Positions 37,403 through 46,391 of a stretch of 64,000 nucleotides of DNA are shown here, piece after piece. Numbering within the stretch: position 1 is the first letter of the stretch; each line of letters starts with the position of its first letter. The notes beneath the pieces are model-generated. The model had not been told where the DNA came from. It saw nothing but the letters and a program-made list of their open reading frames with translations, and searched no databases. A program made the translations under genes and the position numbers. The stretch covers positions 62,001 through 126,000 of the forward strand of contig NZ_AWOR01000001.1 in assembly GCF_000761245.1 (NCBI RefSeq), given 5' to 3'. The stretch is from Comamonas testosteroni. Its GTDB lineage: Bacteria; Pseudomonadota; Gammaproteobacteria; Burkholderiales; Burkholderiaceae_C.

Positions 37403-38755
37403 ATGACAAGACAACTACACCTGAACCTGTTTCTGATGACGCGCGGCCACCACGAAGGTGCCTGGCGTCACCCCGGAGCCCATCGCAAGGCCCTGACTGA
37501 TCTTGAGCTCTATGTGGATGCGGCCCGCATCGCCGAGGCCGCCAAGTTCGATGCCGTGTTTCTGGCCGACGGGCTGGTCGGGCCCGACAGCGGGCAGATG
37601 GCCTCTTCAGGCCAGCTGGAGCCGCTGCTGCTGCTGGCTGCACTGGCGCAGCATACCGAGCGCATCGGGCTGATCGGCACGGCGTCCACCACCTACAGCC
37701 TGCCCTATACGCTGGCGCGTCAGTTCGCCACGCTGGACCATCTCTCCAGGGGCCGGGCTGGCTGGAATATCGTGACTTCCTGGCTGCCCAGGGCCGGCGA
37801 AAACTACGGACTGCAGCACAACGTCGAGCATGCCGAGCGCTACCGCATCGCCGAAGAATTCGTGGCCGCAGTGGATGCGCTGTGGCGCAGCTTTCCGGGC
37901 GGTGCGGTGGTGGACGATGCCGAATCGGGCCAGTACCTGGACATCGGCCAGGTACGCCCCGTCAACTATGCGGGCACGCATATCCGTACGCGCGGACCGC
38001 TGAATGTGCCGGGCAGTCCCCAGGGCCGTCCGGTGCTGGTGCAGGCCGGGCAGTCCGAAACCGGCCGGGCCTTTGCCGCGCAATGGGCCGAGGCCATATT
38101 CACGGCGCATGGCAGCAAGGAGTCGGCGCAAGGCTTCTATGCCGACATCAAGGGACAGGCGAAGGCGCTGGGGCGCAGTGCCGAGGGCATCGTGATCCTG
38201 CCGGGCATCAGCGCCGCGATTGGATCGACGGAGTACGAAGCCCGTCAGGTGTGGGAGGAGCTCGACAGCCTGACCAGCATCGAAGTGGGACTGGGGCGCC
38301 TGTCGGCACGGTTTGGCGGACATGATTTCAGCAGTCTGCCGCTGGACCGTCGGCTCACGCGCGACGACTTTCCGGACCCCGCGCTGGTCGAGGCTTCCAG
38401 GAGTCGCGTCATAGGCTATGTGGAGACCACGCTGCGCGACGGGCTCACGCTGCGTCAGCTGCTCAAGCGACTGGCAGGCGCGCGCGGGCATCTGGCGATT
38501 GCCGGTACGCCCGAGCAGGTGGCGGACACGATTGAAGACTGGTTCCGCACGGGCGCCGCCGATGGCTTCAATGTGATGCCACCGGTCATCACGCAGCAGC
38601 TGGAGCTGTTTGCCAGCGAGGTCGTGCCCATTTTGCGCAAGCGCGGGCTGTTCCGCAGCGACTACCAGAGCAGCACGCTGCGCGGTCACTTCGGCTTGCC
38701 CGATCTGCCGGCTGTGCAGCACAGACTGCAGGCGGATGCCGCAGTAGCGGCCTGA
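37403..38755 (+). CDS. FMN-dependent monooxygenase, NtaA/SnaA/DszA family
   Basis: This 450-residue luciferase-like flavin monooxygenase shows LHLNLFLMTRGHHEGAWRHPGA near the start, GWNIVTSW, LVQAGQSETGRAFAAQWAEAIF and VADTIEDWFRTGAADGFNVMPP, all typical of NtaA/SnaA/DszA enzymes. These use reduced FMN to oxidise sulfonates, sulfones or aminopolycarboxylates. Location at the end of an SsuABC-like import operon suggests it desulfurises or degrades the imported compound. No flavin reductase is encoded nearby, so reduced FMN must come from elsewhere. Confidence 0.9.
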   Translation: MTRQLHLNLFLMTRGHHEGAWRHPGAHRKALTDLELYVDAARIAEAAKFDAVFLADGLVGPDSGQMASSGQLEPLLLLAALAQHTERIGLIGTASTTYSLPYTLARQFATLDHLSRGRAGWNIVTSWLPRAGENYGLQHNVEHAERYRIAEEFVAAVDALWRSFPGGAVVDDAESGQYLDIGQVRPVNYAGTHIRTRGPLNVPGSPQGRPVLVQAGQSETGRAFAAQWAEAIFTAHGSKESAQGFYADIKGQAKALGRSAEGIVILPGISAAIGSTEYEARQVWEELDSLTSIEVGLGRLSARFGGHDFSSLPLDRRLTRDDFPDPALVEASRSRVIGYVETTLRDGLTLRQLLKRLAGARGHLAIAGTPEQVADTIEDWFRTGAADGFNVMPPVITQQLELFASEVVPILRKRGLFRSDYQSSTLRGHFGLPDLPAVQHRLQADAAVAA

Positions 38756-38788
38756 ACCTGCAGGCGGGAGGGCAGCCGGCTATCAGTC

Positions 38789-39928
38789 TCAGGCGGGGTG
38801 GATGGCGCCCAGAATGCGCGGGCCGCTGGCGCCCGTCACGCTGGCCAGATTGCCGGGCAGGCCCAGCAGGCATTGGCGTGCCAGCCAGGCAAAGGCGGCG
38901 GCCTCCACTTCAAGCGGGGGCAGGCCGCGCTCTGCCGTGGAGGCTACTTTCACACCGGGCAGCAGCGCGGCCAGGCGTTGCATCAGATAGGTGTTCAGTG
39001 CGCCGCCGCCGCAGACCAGCAGTTCGGTGCCGCCCCTGCCGAAACACTGCACGGCATGGGCGCAGCTGGCGGCCGTGAATTCGGCCAGGGTCGCCTGCAC
39101 ATCGACCGCGGCGGCCTGCGCCGCATGTTGCTGCAGATGCCGCTCCAGCCAGCCGGCATGAAACAGATCGCGCCCCGTGCTCTTGGGCGGCTGCTGGGCC
39201 AGATAGGGATCGCCCAGCATGGCGGCCAGCAGCTCGGGCAGGACCTTGCCGCTGGCGGCCCACCGGCCGCTCTCGTCATAGCTCTTGCCGGTATGCTCCA
39301 GGCACCAGCCGTCCATCAGCGCATTGCCGGTGCCGGTATCGAAGCCCAGCACCGAGCCGTCGGCACCCAGCACGCTGAGATTGGCAATGCCGCCGATATT
39401 GAGCACCAGGGCTGTTTCCCCGGGCTTGCCGAACACGCTTTGATGAAATGCCGGCACCAGCGGCGCGCCCTGGCCACCTGCTGCCACATCGCGGCTGCGC
39501 AGGTCGGCGACGACGGTGATGCCGGTCAGCTCGGCCAGCAGGGCGGGACTGTTGAGCTGCAGCGTATAGCCCGTGCCATCGAACATCTGCGGACGGTGGC
39601 GCACGGTCTGGCCATGGGCGCCAATGGCTGCGATCTGCCCGGCCTCGATGCCGGCTGCGGTCAGCAGTTGCTGCACCACCTGTGCATAGTGGCGCACCAG
39701 TGCGTTGGCGGCCAGGGCGGCGCGATGGAGCTCGTCCTGGCCGCCAGCGGTGTTCAGGGCCAGCAACTCGGTGCGCAAGGCCGCGTCGAAGCCGCAGCTG
39801 GCATGTTGCAGCACTCGCGTTGCCTGGCTGAAGTCCACGAGAACCCCGTCGACGCCGTCCAGCGATGTACCGGACATCAGGCCGATATAGAGGGAGCTTT
39901 GAGCGGCTTGTTCAATGGCATTGGGCAT
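38789..39928 (-). CDS. anmK: Anhydro-N-acetylmuramic acid kinase
   Basis: This 379-residue kinase converts 1,6-anhydro-MurNAc from peptidoglycan turnover to MurNAc-6-phosphate. YIGLMSGTSLDGVDGVLVDF at the N-terminus, IGAHGQTVRHRP, VLNIGGIANLSVLG, GFDTGTGNALMD and LLVCGGGALNTYLM are family signatures. It lies next to an M23 endopeptidase gene on the same strand, both consistent with cell-wall turnover. Length is normal. Confidence 0.97.
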   Translation of the reverse strand: MPNAIEQAAQSSLYIGLMSGTSLDGVDGVLVDFSQATRVLQHASCGFDAALRTELLALNTAGGQDELHRAALAANALVRHYAQVVQQLLTAAGIEAGQIAAIGAHGQTVRHRPQMFDGTGYTLQLNSPALLAELTGITVVADLRSRDVAAGGQGAPLVPAFHQSVFGKPGETALVLNIGGIANLSVLGADGSVLGFDTGTGNALMDGWCLEHTGKSYDESGRWAASGKVLPELLAAMLGDPYLAQQPPKSTGRDLFHAGWLERHLQQHAAQAAAVDVQATLAEFTAASCAHAVQCFGRGGTELLVCGGGALNTYLMQRLAALLPGVKVASTAERGLPPLEVEAAAFAWLARQCLLGLPGNLASVTGASGPRILGAIHPA

Positions 39929-40023
39929 GGCAGATCAGAGGGTTGGCGTGCGGTTTACTATCTTAGCTGTAGCGTTTGCGGCTTTCCTGGCGGTCGCTGC
40001 AAACGATCCTGATGCGGCAAATG

Positions 40024-40047
40024 AAAAAGGGCTGCAATTTGCAGCCC
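40024..40047 (-). terminator. Terminator of the M23 peptidase gene
   Basis: GGGCTGC (40029-40035) and GCAGCCC (40041-40047) pair around AATTT, with A's at 40024-40028 reading as a T-run on the minus strand. Confidence 0.85.
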
Positions 40048-40069
40048 TCAGGTTGTCTTGCGCGGTGGA

Positions 40070-41428
40070 TCAGCGCGCGCTGGCCAAGGCATACGACTGC
40101 GTGCCGGCGTTGAGTTCGATGCGCATCTGCGCGGCCTGCTGCTCGAAGGCCGGGCGGGCGGCCTTGGAGATGGGCTGGGCGGCGTCGGTGATCTGGGCAA
40201 TGGTCAGCGGGTCGCGCTGCTCGCCCTTGTCGCGGAACTCGAAGTGCAGGTGAGGGCCGGTGGCCCAGCCCGTGGAGCCCACGGCGCCGATGATGTCGCC
40301 CTGGTCCACGCGTTGACCGCGCTTGACGTCGACGCGGCTCAGGTGGGCATACACGGTGGTGTGCTGGTTGGCGTGATCGACAAAGATCACATTGCCGTAG
40401 CCGTTTTGTACGCCGGCAAAGGACACGACGCCGTCGCCCACGGTGCGCACCTTGGTGCCCGTGGGGGCTGCAAAGTCGGTGCCCAGATGAGCGCGCCAGG
40501 TTTTCTGGATGGGGTGCACGCGCATGGAAAAACCGCTGCTGATGCGCGAGAACTCCACGGGGTAGTTCAGATAGGCCTGGCGCAGGCTCTTGCCGTCCAG
40601 CGTGTAGTAGGCGCCTTTCTTGCCGGCTTCCTGGAACCACATGGCCTGATGCGACTTGCCATTGTTGTAGAACTCGGTGCTCAGCACGCGGCCGGCACGC
40701 AGCGGCTCGCCATCGGCTTCCAGCGATTCATAGACCACGGCAAAGCGGTCGCCCTTGCGCAGGCCGCGGCGGAAGTCCAGCTCGCCCTGGAAGATGTCGG
40801 CCATCTGCATGGAGACACTGTCGGGAATGTCGGAGGCATCCGTGGCGGCAAAGAAGGAGGAGCGAATCACGCCACCGGCGAGGCGGGGGCTGGCCGTGAG
40901 CTTGCCGGTCTCGATCTTGGACTGCAGCTTGCCGTCCACGCGTTCCACGGTCAGGCGCTGAAAGCTGCCGTCTTCGCTGGGGGCCCAGCGCACGGTCAGC
41001 TGACTCAGCTGCTGGTCGGGCGTGGTCTGCGCTGACACCAGTCGGCCGGCGCGGCCCAGCACGTTCTGGCGCACGGCTTCGTTGCTGCGCATGAAGGCTG
41101 CGGCCTGCGGGTCGGCAATGCCAAGGCGCTGCAGCAGCGACTCGGTGGTGTCGTTGCTGCGGGTGTATTCGGAGCGATAGAGGGAGAAAGACTGCAGATC
41201 CGTCAGATCGGCCAGATCCTGGCCGGCGGCCAGGGAGGTGACGGGTTCGGTCAGTGTGCGTACGGGGAGGTCGGCGGGGTCGGGGCCCAGGCTGGCCACT
41301 GCGAAGGCGCCGCTGCCACCGGTCAGCAAAACCGTCGCCAGCGCCGCCGTGGCGCGCTTGGGGTGTTTTTGCAGAGCCGATGTCAACCGCGCAAGCAGAG
41401 CACCGCCGGCATTTTTCAAGCCAGTCAT
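40070..41428 (-). CDS. M23-family metallopeptidase (peptidoglycan endopeptidase)
   Basis: About 452 residues with one N-terminal membrane anchor ([23 protein letters not shown]), a long periplasmic region with a LysM/OapA-like N-domain, and a C-terminal LytM domain. Zinc-ligand motifs are [12 protein letters not shown] (H-x3-D), YAHLSRV and HLHFEFR. It would cleave peptidoglycan cross-bridges, like MepM. The start is uncertain: ATG at 41428 is chosen, with an AAGGA 12 bp upstream. The ATG at 41521 would add 31 unremarkable residues without a good ribosome-binding site. It is divergent from tyrS. Confidence 0.9.
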   Translation of the reverse strand: MTGLKNAGGALLARLTSALQKHPKRATAALATVLLTGGSGAFAVASLGPDPADLPVRTLTEPVTSLAAGQDLADLTDLQSFSLYRSEYTRSNDTTESLLQRLGIADPQAAAFMRSNEAVRQNVLGRAGRLVSAQTTPDQQLSQLTVRWAPSEDGSFQRLTVERVDGKLQSKIETGKLTASPRLAGGVIRSSFFAATDASDIPDSVSMQMADIFQGELDFRRGLRKGDRFAVVYESLEADGEPLRAGRVLSTEFYNNGKSHQAMWFQEAGKKGAYYTLDGKSLRQAYLNYPVEFSRISSGFSMRVHPIQKTWRAHLGTDFAAPTGTKVRTVGDGVVSFAGVQNGYGNVIFVDHANQHTTVYAHLSRVDVKRGQRVDQGDIIGAVGSTGWATGPHLHFEFRDKGEQRDPLTIAQITDAAQPISKAARPAFEQQAAQMRIELNAGTQSYALASAR

Positions 41429-41619
41429 CAAAACATCAAATCCTTGGGAAAGCGTGTCGGTGGAGTTGGTATTTGTTACGACTGACACGTCTCCAGCAGC
41501 TCTACCGTGCCATAAGTCCATCCAAAGAGGTCTTTATGAGGGAGCAGTCTAGAATTGACCGTAACACCAAACCTCCAAGTATATCGGCCGCGTCCTACCT
41601 CGCCTGCCGAAAAACCCTT

Positions 41620-42852
41620 ATGAATCAATCTGCTGTTACAAGTTTTCCCGTGACCGACAGAGTGAACCAGGCGCTGGAAGTCACTCTGCGTGGAGTCGAT
41701 GAGCTGCTGCCCAAGGACGAGTGGGTCCAGAAACTGGCCAGGTCCGAAGCCACCGGCGTGCCCCTGCGCATCAAGCTGGGTCTGGATCCGACAGCTCCCG
41801 ACATTCACCTGGGCCATACCGTGGTGCTCAACAAGATGCGCCAGCTGCAGGATCTGGGTCACCAGGTGATTTTCCTGATCGGCGACTTCACCACGCTGAT
41901 CGGCGACCCTTCGGGCCGCAACTCCACACGCCCGCCGCTGACGGCCGAGCAGATCAAGCTCAACGCCGAGACCTACTACACCCAGGCCGCCAAGGTGCTG
42001 GACCCGGCCAGGACCGAGGTGCGCTACAACAGCGAGTGGTGCGACCAGCTGGGCGCGCGCGGCATGATCCAGCTGTCGGCCAAGTACACGGTGGCGCGCA
42101 TGATGGAGCGCAACGACTTCCATACGCGCTTTACCGACGGCAGCTCCATCAGCCTGCACGAGTTTCTCTATCCGCTGCTGCAGGGCTATGACTCGGTGGC
42201 GCTCAAGTCCGATCTGGAGCTGGGCGGCACCGATCAGAAGTTCAATCTGATGATGGGTAGGCATCTGCAGGCAGAGTATGGTCAAGAGCAGCAGTGTGTG
42301 CTCACCATGCCGCTGCTGGTGGGCCTGGACGGCGTGCACAAGATGTCCAAGTCCAAGAACAACTACATCGGCATCACCGAGGACGCCAACACCATGTTCG
42401 CCAAGGTGCTGTCGATCTCGGACGAGCTGATGTGGGACTGGTACACCCTGCTGTCCTTCAAGAGCCTGGCCGAGATCGCCGCGCTCAAGGCCGAGATCGA
42501 GGCCGGCGGCAATCCCAAGCATGCCAAGGTGGCGCTGGCCAAGGAGATCACCGCGCGCTTCCACAGCGCCGAAGCCGCCGATGCGGCCGAGCAGGATTTC
42601 ATCAACCGCTCCAAGGGCGGCATCCCCGACGACATCCCTGAAATCAGCCTGCCCGGCGCTCCGCTGGGCATCGGTGCGCTGGTCAAGCAGGCCAATCTGG
42701 CTGCATCGACCGGCGAAGCCAACCGTCTGATCGATGGCGGAGGTGTGCGCGTTGACGGCAACGTCATCAGCGACCGCGCGCTCAAGCTGGATGCCGGCAC
42801 CTTTGTGCTGCAGGTGGGCAAGCGCAAGTTTGCGCGTGTCACGCTGAGCTGA
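41620..42852 (+). CDS. tyrS: Tyrosine--tRNA ligase (type 2)
   Basis: This 410-residue class I synthetase has the HIGH-like motif HLGH (residues 63-66) within [21 protein letters not shown], and KMSKS at 241-245. The C-terminal S4-like domain ([19 protein letters not shown]) binds tRNA. The sequence around HLGH marks the TyrZ/type 2 subfamily. It is divergent from the M23 peptidase. After its stop, 42907-42934 is an imperfect CCACAG...CTGTGG palindrome without a T-run, then family 2 repeat copy 4. Confidence 0.97.
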   Translation: MNQSAVTSFPVTDRVNQALEVTLRGVDELLPKDEWVQKLARSEATGVPLRIKLGLDPTAPDIHLGHTVVLNKMRQLQDLGHQVIFLIGDFTTLIGDPSGRNSTRPPLTAEQIKLNAETYYTQAAKVLDPARTEVRYNSEWCDQLGARGMIQLSAKYTVARMMERNDFHTRFTDGSSISLHEFLYPLLQGYDSVALKSDLELGGTDQKFNLMMGRHLQAEYGQEQQCVLTMPLLVGLDGVHKMSKSKNNYIGITEDANTMFAKVLSISDELMWDWYTLLSFKSLAEIAALKAEIEAGGNPKHAKVALAKEITARFHSAEAADAAEQDFINRSKGGIPDDIPEISLPGAPLGIGALVKQANLAASTGEANRLIDGGGVRVDGNVISDRALKLDAGTFVLQVGKRKFARVTLS

Positions 42853-42954
42853 GCGCCCCGAGGCGCCTCGCCTCGTTCGCCTCTTTTGCCTCTTTGGCGT
42901 TGAGTGCCACAGGGCAAGGCCTTTGCCGCTGTGGCGCGGTCTAAAGAGGGATGG

Positions 42955-43049
42955 TAAAAATGAGAGCTGTTTACGCTTGATACATATACGTTTCAAATCA
43001 ATTTGTATTTGAAATCGTTACAGGTCATGCGCAAGCAGCTCTCTTTTTT
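42955..43049. repeat. Dispersed palindromic repeat, family 2, copy 4
   Basis: AAAAATGAGAGCTGTTTACGC on the left is matched by GCGCAAGCAGCTCTCTTTTTT on the right. Inner arms ACGTTTCAAAT and ATTTGAAATCGT. The right end runs into the stop codon of the LysR gene (TAA, 43048-43050). It lies between convergent tyrS and lysR. Confidence 0.82.
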
Positions 43050-44028
43050 ATTGAGCCTGCTGGCTCGTGCTCTGCATGGCGTCGCGCGTCTGGCCGGCCT
43101 GCTCCAGCAGCCACTGACAGAAGGCCTGCACTTCGGGCCGCTCGCTGCTGCGCGGGCCTTGCAGCAGCCAGTACGACAGGGGCGACGCCAGGCGATGCTC
43201 GGGCAATACCTCGATCAGGGTGCCGGCTGCCAGCGCATCGGCCACCAGCGGCAGACGCGCGATGGCCAGGCCCTGGCCCGCCAGCGCGGCCTGCACGATC
43301 TGGTGGGCGTAGTTGAAGTACAGCCAGCGCGGCGGCTGCAGCTGGTCGCAGCCGTTGGCGGCAAACCAGCGCTGCCAGCTCAGCCACTCCAGCTGGGGCA
43401 TGCGGTGCACGTCGCCGGTTTCAATCAGCGTATAGCGGGCCGCATCGGCGGGGCTGCGCACGGCGGGGCCGCTCCTGAGCAGGGCTGGGCTTGCGACCAG
43501 CACCAGCTCTTCACCGAACAGGGCCTTTGCTGCGGCATCGGAGACTCCGGCGCTGTAGCGTATGGCCAGGTCCACATCGGTGGTCTCCAGATCCACCACG
43601 GCGTCGCCCGTGTCTATGCGAATGTCGATATCGGGATAGGCGCGCTGGAAAGCTTCCAGGCGCGGAATCAGCCACATGGCGGCAAAGCTGGCCCAGGTGG
43701 TGATGGCCACGCTCTTGCGGCCCACGGTCTGGCGGATCTGACGCACGGTGGCGTCGATCGACTCCAATGCAGGTTGCACGGCATGCAGCAGCTGGGCACC
43801 GGCACCCGTGAGTTCCACGGCGCGCGAATGGCGCAGAAACAGCGGGATGCCAACCTCGTCTTCCAGCGACTGGATCTGGCGGCTGACGGCAGACTGGGTC
43901 AGTGCCAGCTCGTCGGCTGCGGCACGAAAGTTCAGGTGTCGGGCTACGGCCACAAAGGCGCGCAGATGGCCGGCGCCGACGGCGCGGGTGCGAAGCAGCG
44001 GAGTGGGGCTGGTGGTTGCATGAGGCAT
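43048..44028 (-). CDS. LysR-family transcriptional regulator (GcvA-like)
   Basis: This 326-residue regulator has an N-terminal winged helix-turn-helix (LRAFVAVARHLNFRAAADELALTQSAVSRQIQSLEDEVGIPLFLR) and a periplasmic-binding-like effector domain. ATVRQIRQT and VDLAIRYSAG place it near the GcvA branch. The ATG at 44028 is chosen; an upstream extension to 44088 is unlikely. It is divergent from glmU with a ~100-bp gap and its stop lies within a family 2 repeat. The target gene is unknown. Confidence 0.88.
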   Translation of the reverse strand: MPHATTSPTPLLRTRAVGAGHLRAFVAVARHLNFRAAADELALTQSAVSRQIQSLEDEVGIPLFLRHSRAVELTGAGAQLLHAVQPALESIDATVRQIRQTVGRKSVAITTWASFAAMWLIPRLEAFQRAYPDIDIRIDTGDAVVDLETTDVDLAIRYSAGVSDAAAKALFGEELVLVASPALLRSGPAVRSPADAARYTLIETGDVHRMPQLEWLSWQRWFAANGCDQLQPPRWLYFNYAHQIVQAALAGQGLAIARLPLVADALAAGTLIEVLPEHRLASPLSYWLLQGPRSSERPEVQAFCQWLLEQAGQTRDAMQSTSQQAQ

Positions 44029-44132
44029 GGCAGGGAAAGCATAAGGCGTTTGCGGCCACTGTTGCCTGCGCTTGCAGTTGCCGACCACGGCTATGGGTCG
44101 ATAATCAGGCGGTTTTCATCCCACAAATCAAT

Positions 44133-45590
44133 ATGACTGCACCTCTGGACATCGTCGTCATGGCTGCCGGCAAAGGCACCCGCATGAAAAGCCGCCATCC
44201 CAAGGTGCTGCAAAAGCTGGCCGGTCGTGCCCTGTTGCAGCATGTGCTGGATACCGCTGCACAGCTCAAGGCGCGCTCGGCCGTGGTGGTGACGGGCCAT
44301 GGTGCAGCAGAGGTGGAAGCGGCCATCGCCGCTGCCAATGGCGCGGATGGCGCGGATGGCGCGGATGGCACCCATGGTGCAATGGACCTGAAGTTTGTGC
44401 GCCAGGAGCCCCAGCTGGGAACCGGCCATGCCGTGCAGCAGGCCGTGCCTGCACTCAAGGACGATGGTCTGGTCGTGGTGCTGTCGGGTGATGTGCCGCT
44501 GACCCAGGCCGATACGCTGCAAGGTCTGCTCGATGCTGCAGGCAGCGACAAGATGGCGCTGCTGACCGTGACCATGGCCGATCCCACGGGTTACGGCCGC
44601 ATCGTGCGCAACGATGCCGGCACGGTGCAGCGCATCGTCGAGCAAAAGGACGCCAGCGAAGCCGAGCGCGCCATCACCGAGATCTACAGCGGCATCATGG
44701 CCGTGCCAGCCAGGCATCTGACGGCCTGGCTTGCAAAGCTCGACAACAACAATGCCCAGGGCGAGTACTACCTGACCGATATCGTCGCCATGGCCGTGGC
44801 CGACGGCGTGCCCGTGGTGGGCCACCGCATTGCCGATGCACTGCAGGTGGCGGGCGTCAACAGTCCGCTGCAACTGGCAGAGCTGGAGCGCGCCCACCAG
44901 CTGCGCCAGGCGCGCGAGCTGATGGAGCAGGGCGTGCGCATGGCCGATCCTGCGCGCTTCGACCTGCGTGACGATGCCCGCGGCACCAAGGCCAGCCTGA
45001 GCTGCGGCCAGGATGTGGAAATCGACGTGAACTGCATCTTTGCCGGCAAGGTGACGATTGGCGCCGGCGCCAGGATTGGGGCCAACTGCCATCTCAGCAA
45101 TGTGAGCATTGCCGACGATGCCGTGATCCACCCCTTCACGCACATCGATGGCGAGAAGGCCGGCGTGGAAGTGGGCCAGGGCGCGCTGATCGGCCCGTTT
45201 GCCCGCCTGCGCCCCGGAGCCAGACTGGGCCGCGAAGTGCATATCGGCAACTTCGTGGAAGTGAAGAACTCCACCCTGGCCGACGGCGCCAAGGCCAACC
45301 ACCTGGCCTATCTGGGCGACGCCACGGTGGGCGAGCGCGTGAACTATGGTGCAGGCAGCATCACCGCCAACTATGACGGCGTGAACAAGCACCGCACCGT
45401 GATCGAGGCCGATGTGCATATCGGCAGCAACTGCGTGCTGGTGGCTCCGGTGACCATTGCCGCCGGCGGCACGGTGGGCGGTGGCTCCACCGTGACCAAG
45501 GATACGGAGGCAGGAGCGTTGACGGTAGGACGTGGCAGGCAGGTCAGCATCCGCAACTGGAAGCGCCCCGAGAAGCTGCCCAAAGCCTGA
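44133..45590 (+). CDS. glmU: Bifunctional UDP-GlcNAc pyrophosphorylase/GlcN-1-P acetyltransferase
   Basis: This 485-residue enzyme catalyses the last two steps to UDP-GlcNAc. The N-terminal uridylyltransferase domain has VVMAAGKGTRMKSRHPKVLQKLAGRALL and LSGDVPLT. The C-terminal left-handed beta-helix acetyltransferase has ARLRPGARLG, NFVEVKNS and NHLAYLGDATVG. At codons ~71-82 a 9-bp unit GCGGATGGC is repeated three times in tandem (44343-44369), encoding GADGADGADG, an insertion in the N-terminal domain. It overlaps the downstream histidine kinase gene. GlmS, an earlier enzyme of the pathway, is encoded 2.7 kb away. Confidence 0.97.
   Translation: MTAPLDIVVMAAGKGTRMKSRHPKVLQKLAGRALLQHVLDTAAQLKARSAVVVTGHGAAEVEAAIAAANGADGADGADGTHGAMDLKFVRQEPQLGTGHAVQQAVPALKDDGLVVVLSGDVPLTQADTLQGLLDAAGSDKMALLTVTMADPTGYGRIVRNDAGTVQRIVEQKDASEAERAITEIYSGIMAVPARHLTAWLAKLDNNNAQGEYYLTDIVAMAVADGVPVVGHRIADALQVAGVNSPLQLAELERAHQLRQARELMEQGVRMADPARFDLRDDARGTKASLSCGQDVEIDVNCIFAGKVTIGAGARIGANCHLSNVSIADDAVIHPFTHIDGEKAGVEVGQGALIGPFARLRPGARLGREVHIGNFVEVKNSTLADGAKANHLAYLGDATVGERVNYGAGSITANYDGVNKHRTVIEADVHIGSNCVLVAPVTIAAGGTVGGGSTVTKDTEAGALTVGRGRQVSIRNWKRPEKLPKA
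44343..44369 (+). repeat. In-frame 9-bp tandem repeat in glmU
   Basis: Three exact copies of GCGGATGGC, followed by a degenerate unit (ACCCATGGT), encode Ala-Asp-Gly repeats. The unit length keeps the frame, so copy number can vary without breaking the gene. Confidence 0.9.
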
Positions 45591-46387
45591 TGGAACAAGT
45601 GCAGCAGACTTTTGGCTGCGTGGCGCCGCAGACGCTGGACGAAGCGCTGGCGCTGCTGGCCAGGCGCGAGGCCGAGCTGGCCGCCTTGCGCATGGCCCAG
45701 CAGGAATGGATGCATGCCGTCTCGCATGATTTGCGGGCGCCGCTGCGCCATCTGCTGGCGTTCAATCCGCTGGTGGCCGAGTTGCTGGAGTCCGCCAGCC
45801 CCAGTGCCGAGGACCTGGAGGAGGCGCGCAGCTTCTTGCAGACCATGGAGCAGTCCTCCCAGCGCATGGCGGCCATGTTCGACGGGTTGCTGCAGCTGAA
45901 TCGGGTTCAGGGCCATGTGCTGCAGCTTCAGCCCGTGGACTTGCAGGCCTTGCTGCTCGGTATTGGGCAGCGTTTGCAGGCTGGCTCGAAAGGCCGAAGC
46001 ATCGAGTGGTGTCTGCCTGCTGCAGCGCCCATGTTGCAGGCCGATCCTCATCTGCTGGAGCAGGCTTTGAGTGCGGCCCTTGCCAATGCCGTCAAGTTCA
46101 CGCGCACCATGTCTTTGGCGCGCATTCAGGTCGATGTGCAGCGCGACGGGCAAGGCGGTTGCTGCATCTCGGTGACGGACAACGGAGTCGGCTTCGAGCA
46201 GGCGCGCGCGGGCAAGCTGTTTGGCGTCTTTCAGCGCATGCATCGCGAGGCCGAGTTCGAGGGCCTCGGCGTCGGTCTGGCACTGGTGCGAGATGTCTGT
46301 CGCCGTCATGGCGGCGAGGCGGAAATTCAAGCCCAGCTCAATGCGGGATGCCAGTTGCAGATGCACTGGCCCACCTGCCTGCCCTGA
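45590..46387 (+). CDS. Sensor histidine kinase lacking a recognisable sensor domain
   Basis: This 265-residue protein consists of a short N-terminal helix, a HisKA domain with His46 in WMHAVSHDLRAPLRHLL, and an HATPase domain (ALANAVKFT, VTDNGVGFEQARAGKLFGVFQRMH, GLGVGLALVRDVCRRHGG). The kinase core resembles phytochrome-type kinases. No membrane segment or PAS/GAF domain is present, so it is soluble and probably senses through a partner. Its ATG overlaps the glmU stop (TGATG). No response regulator gene lies adjacent; the next gene, a diguanylate cyclase, is on the other strand. Confidence 0.85.
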   Translation: MEQVQQTFGCVAPQTLDEALALLARREAELAALRMAQQEWMHAVSHDLRAPLRHLLAFNPLVAELLESASPSAEDLEEARSFLQTMEQSSQRMAAMFDGLLQLNRVQGHVLQLQPVDLQALLLGIGQRLQAGSKGRSIEWCLPAAAPMLQADPHLLEQALSAALANAVKFTRTMSLARIQVDVQRDGQGGCCISVTDNGVGFEQARAGKLFGVFQRMHREAEFEGLGVGLALVRDVCRRHGGEAEIQAQLNAGCQLQMHWPTCLP

Positions 46388-46391
46388 GTGC

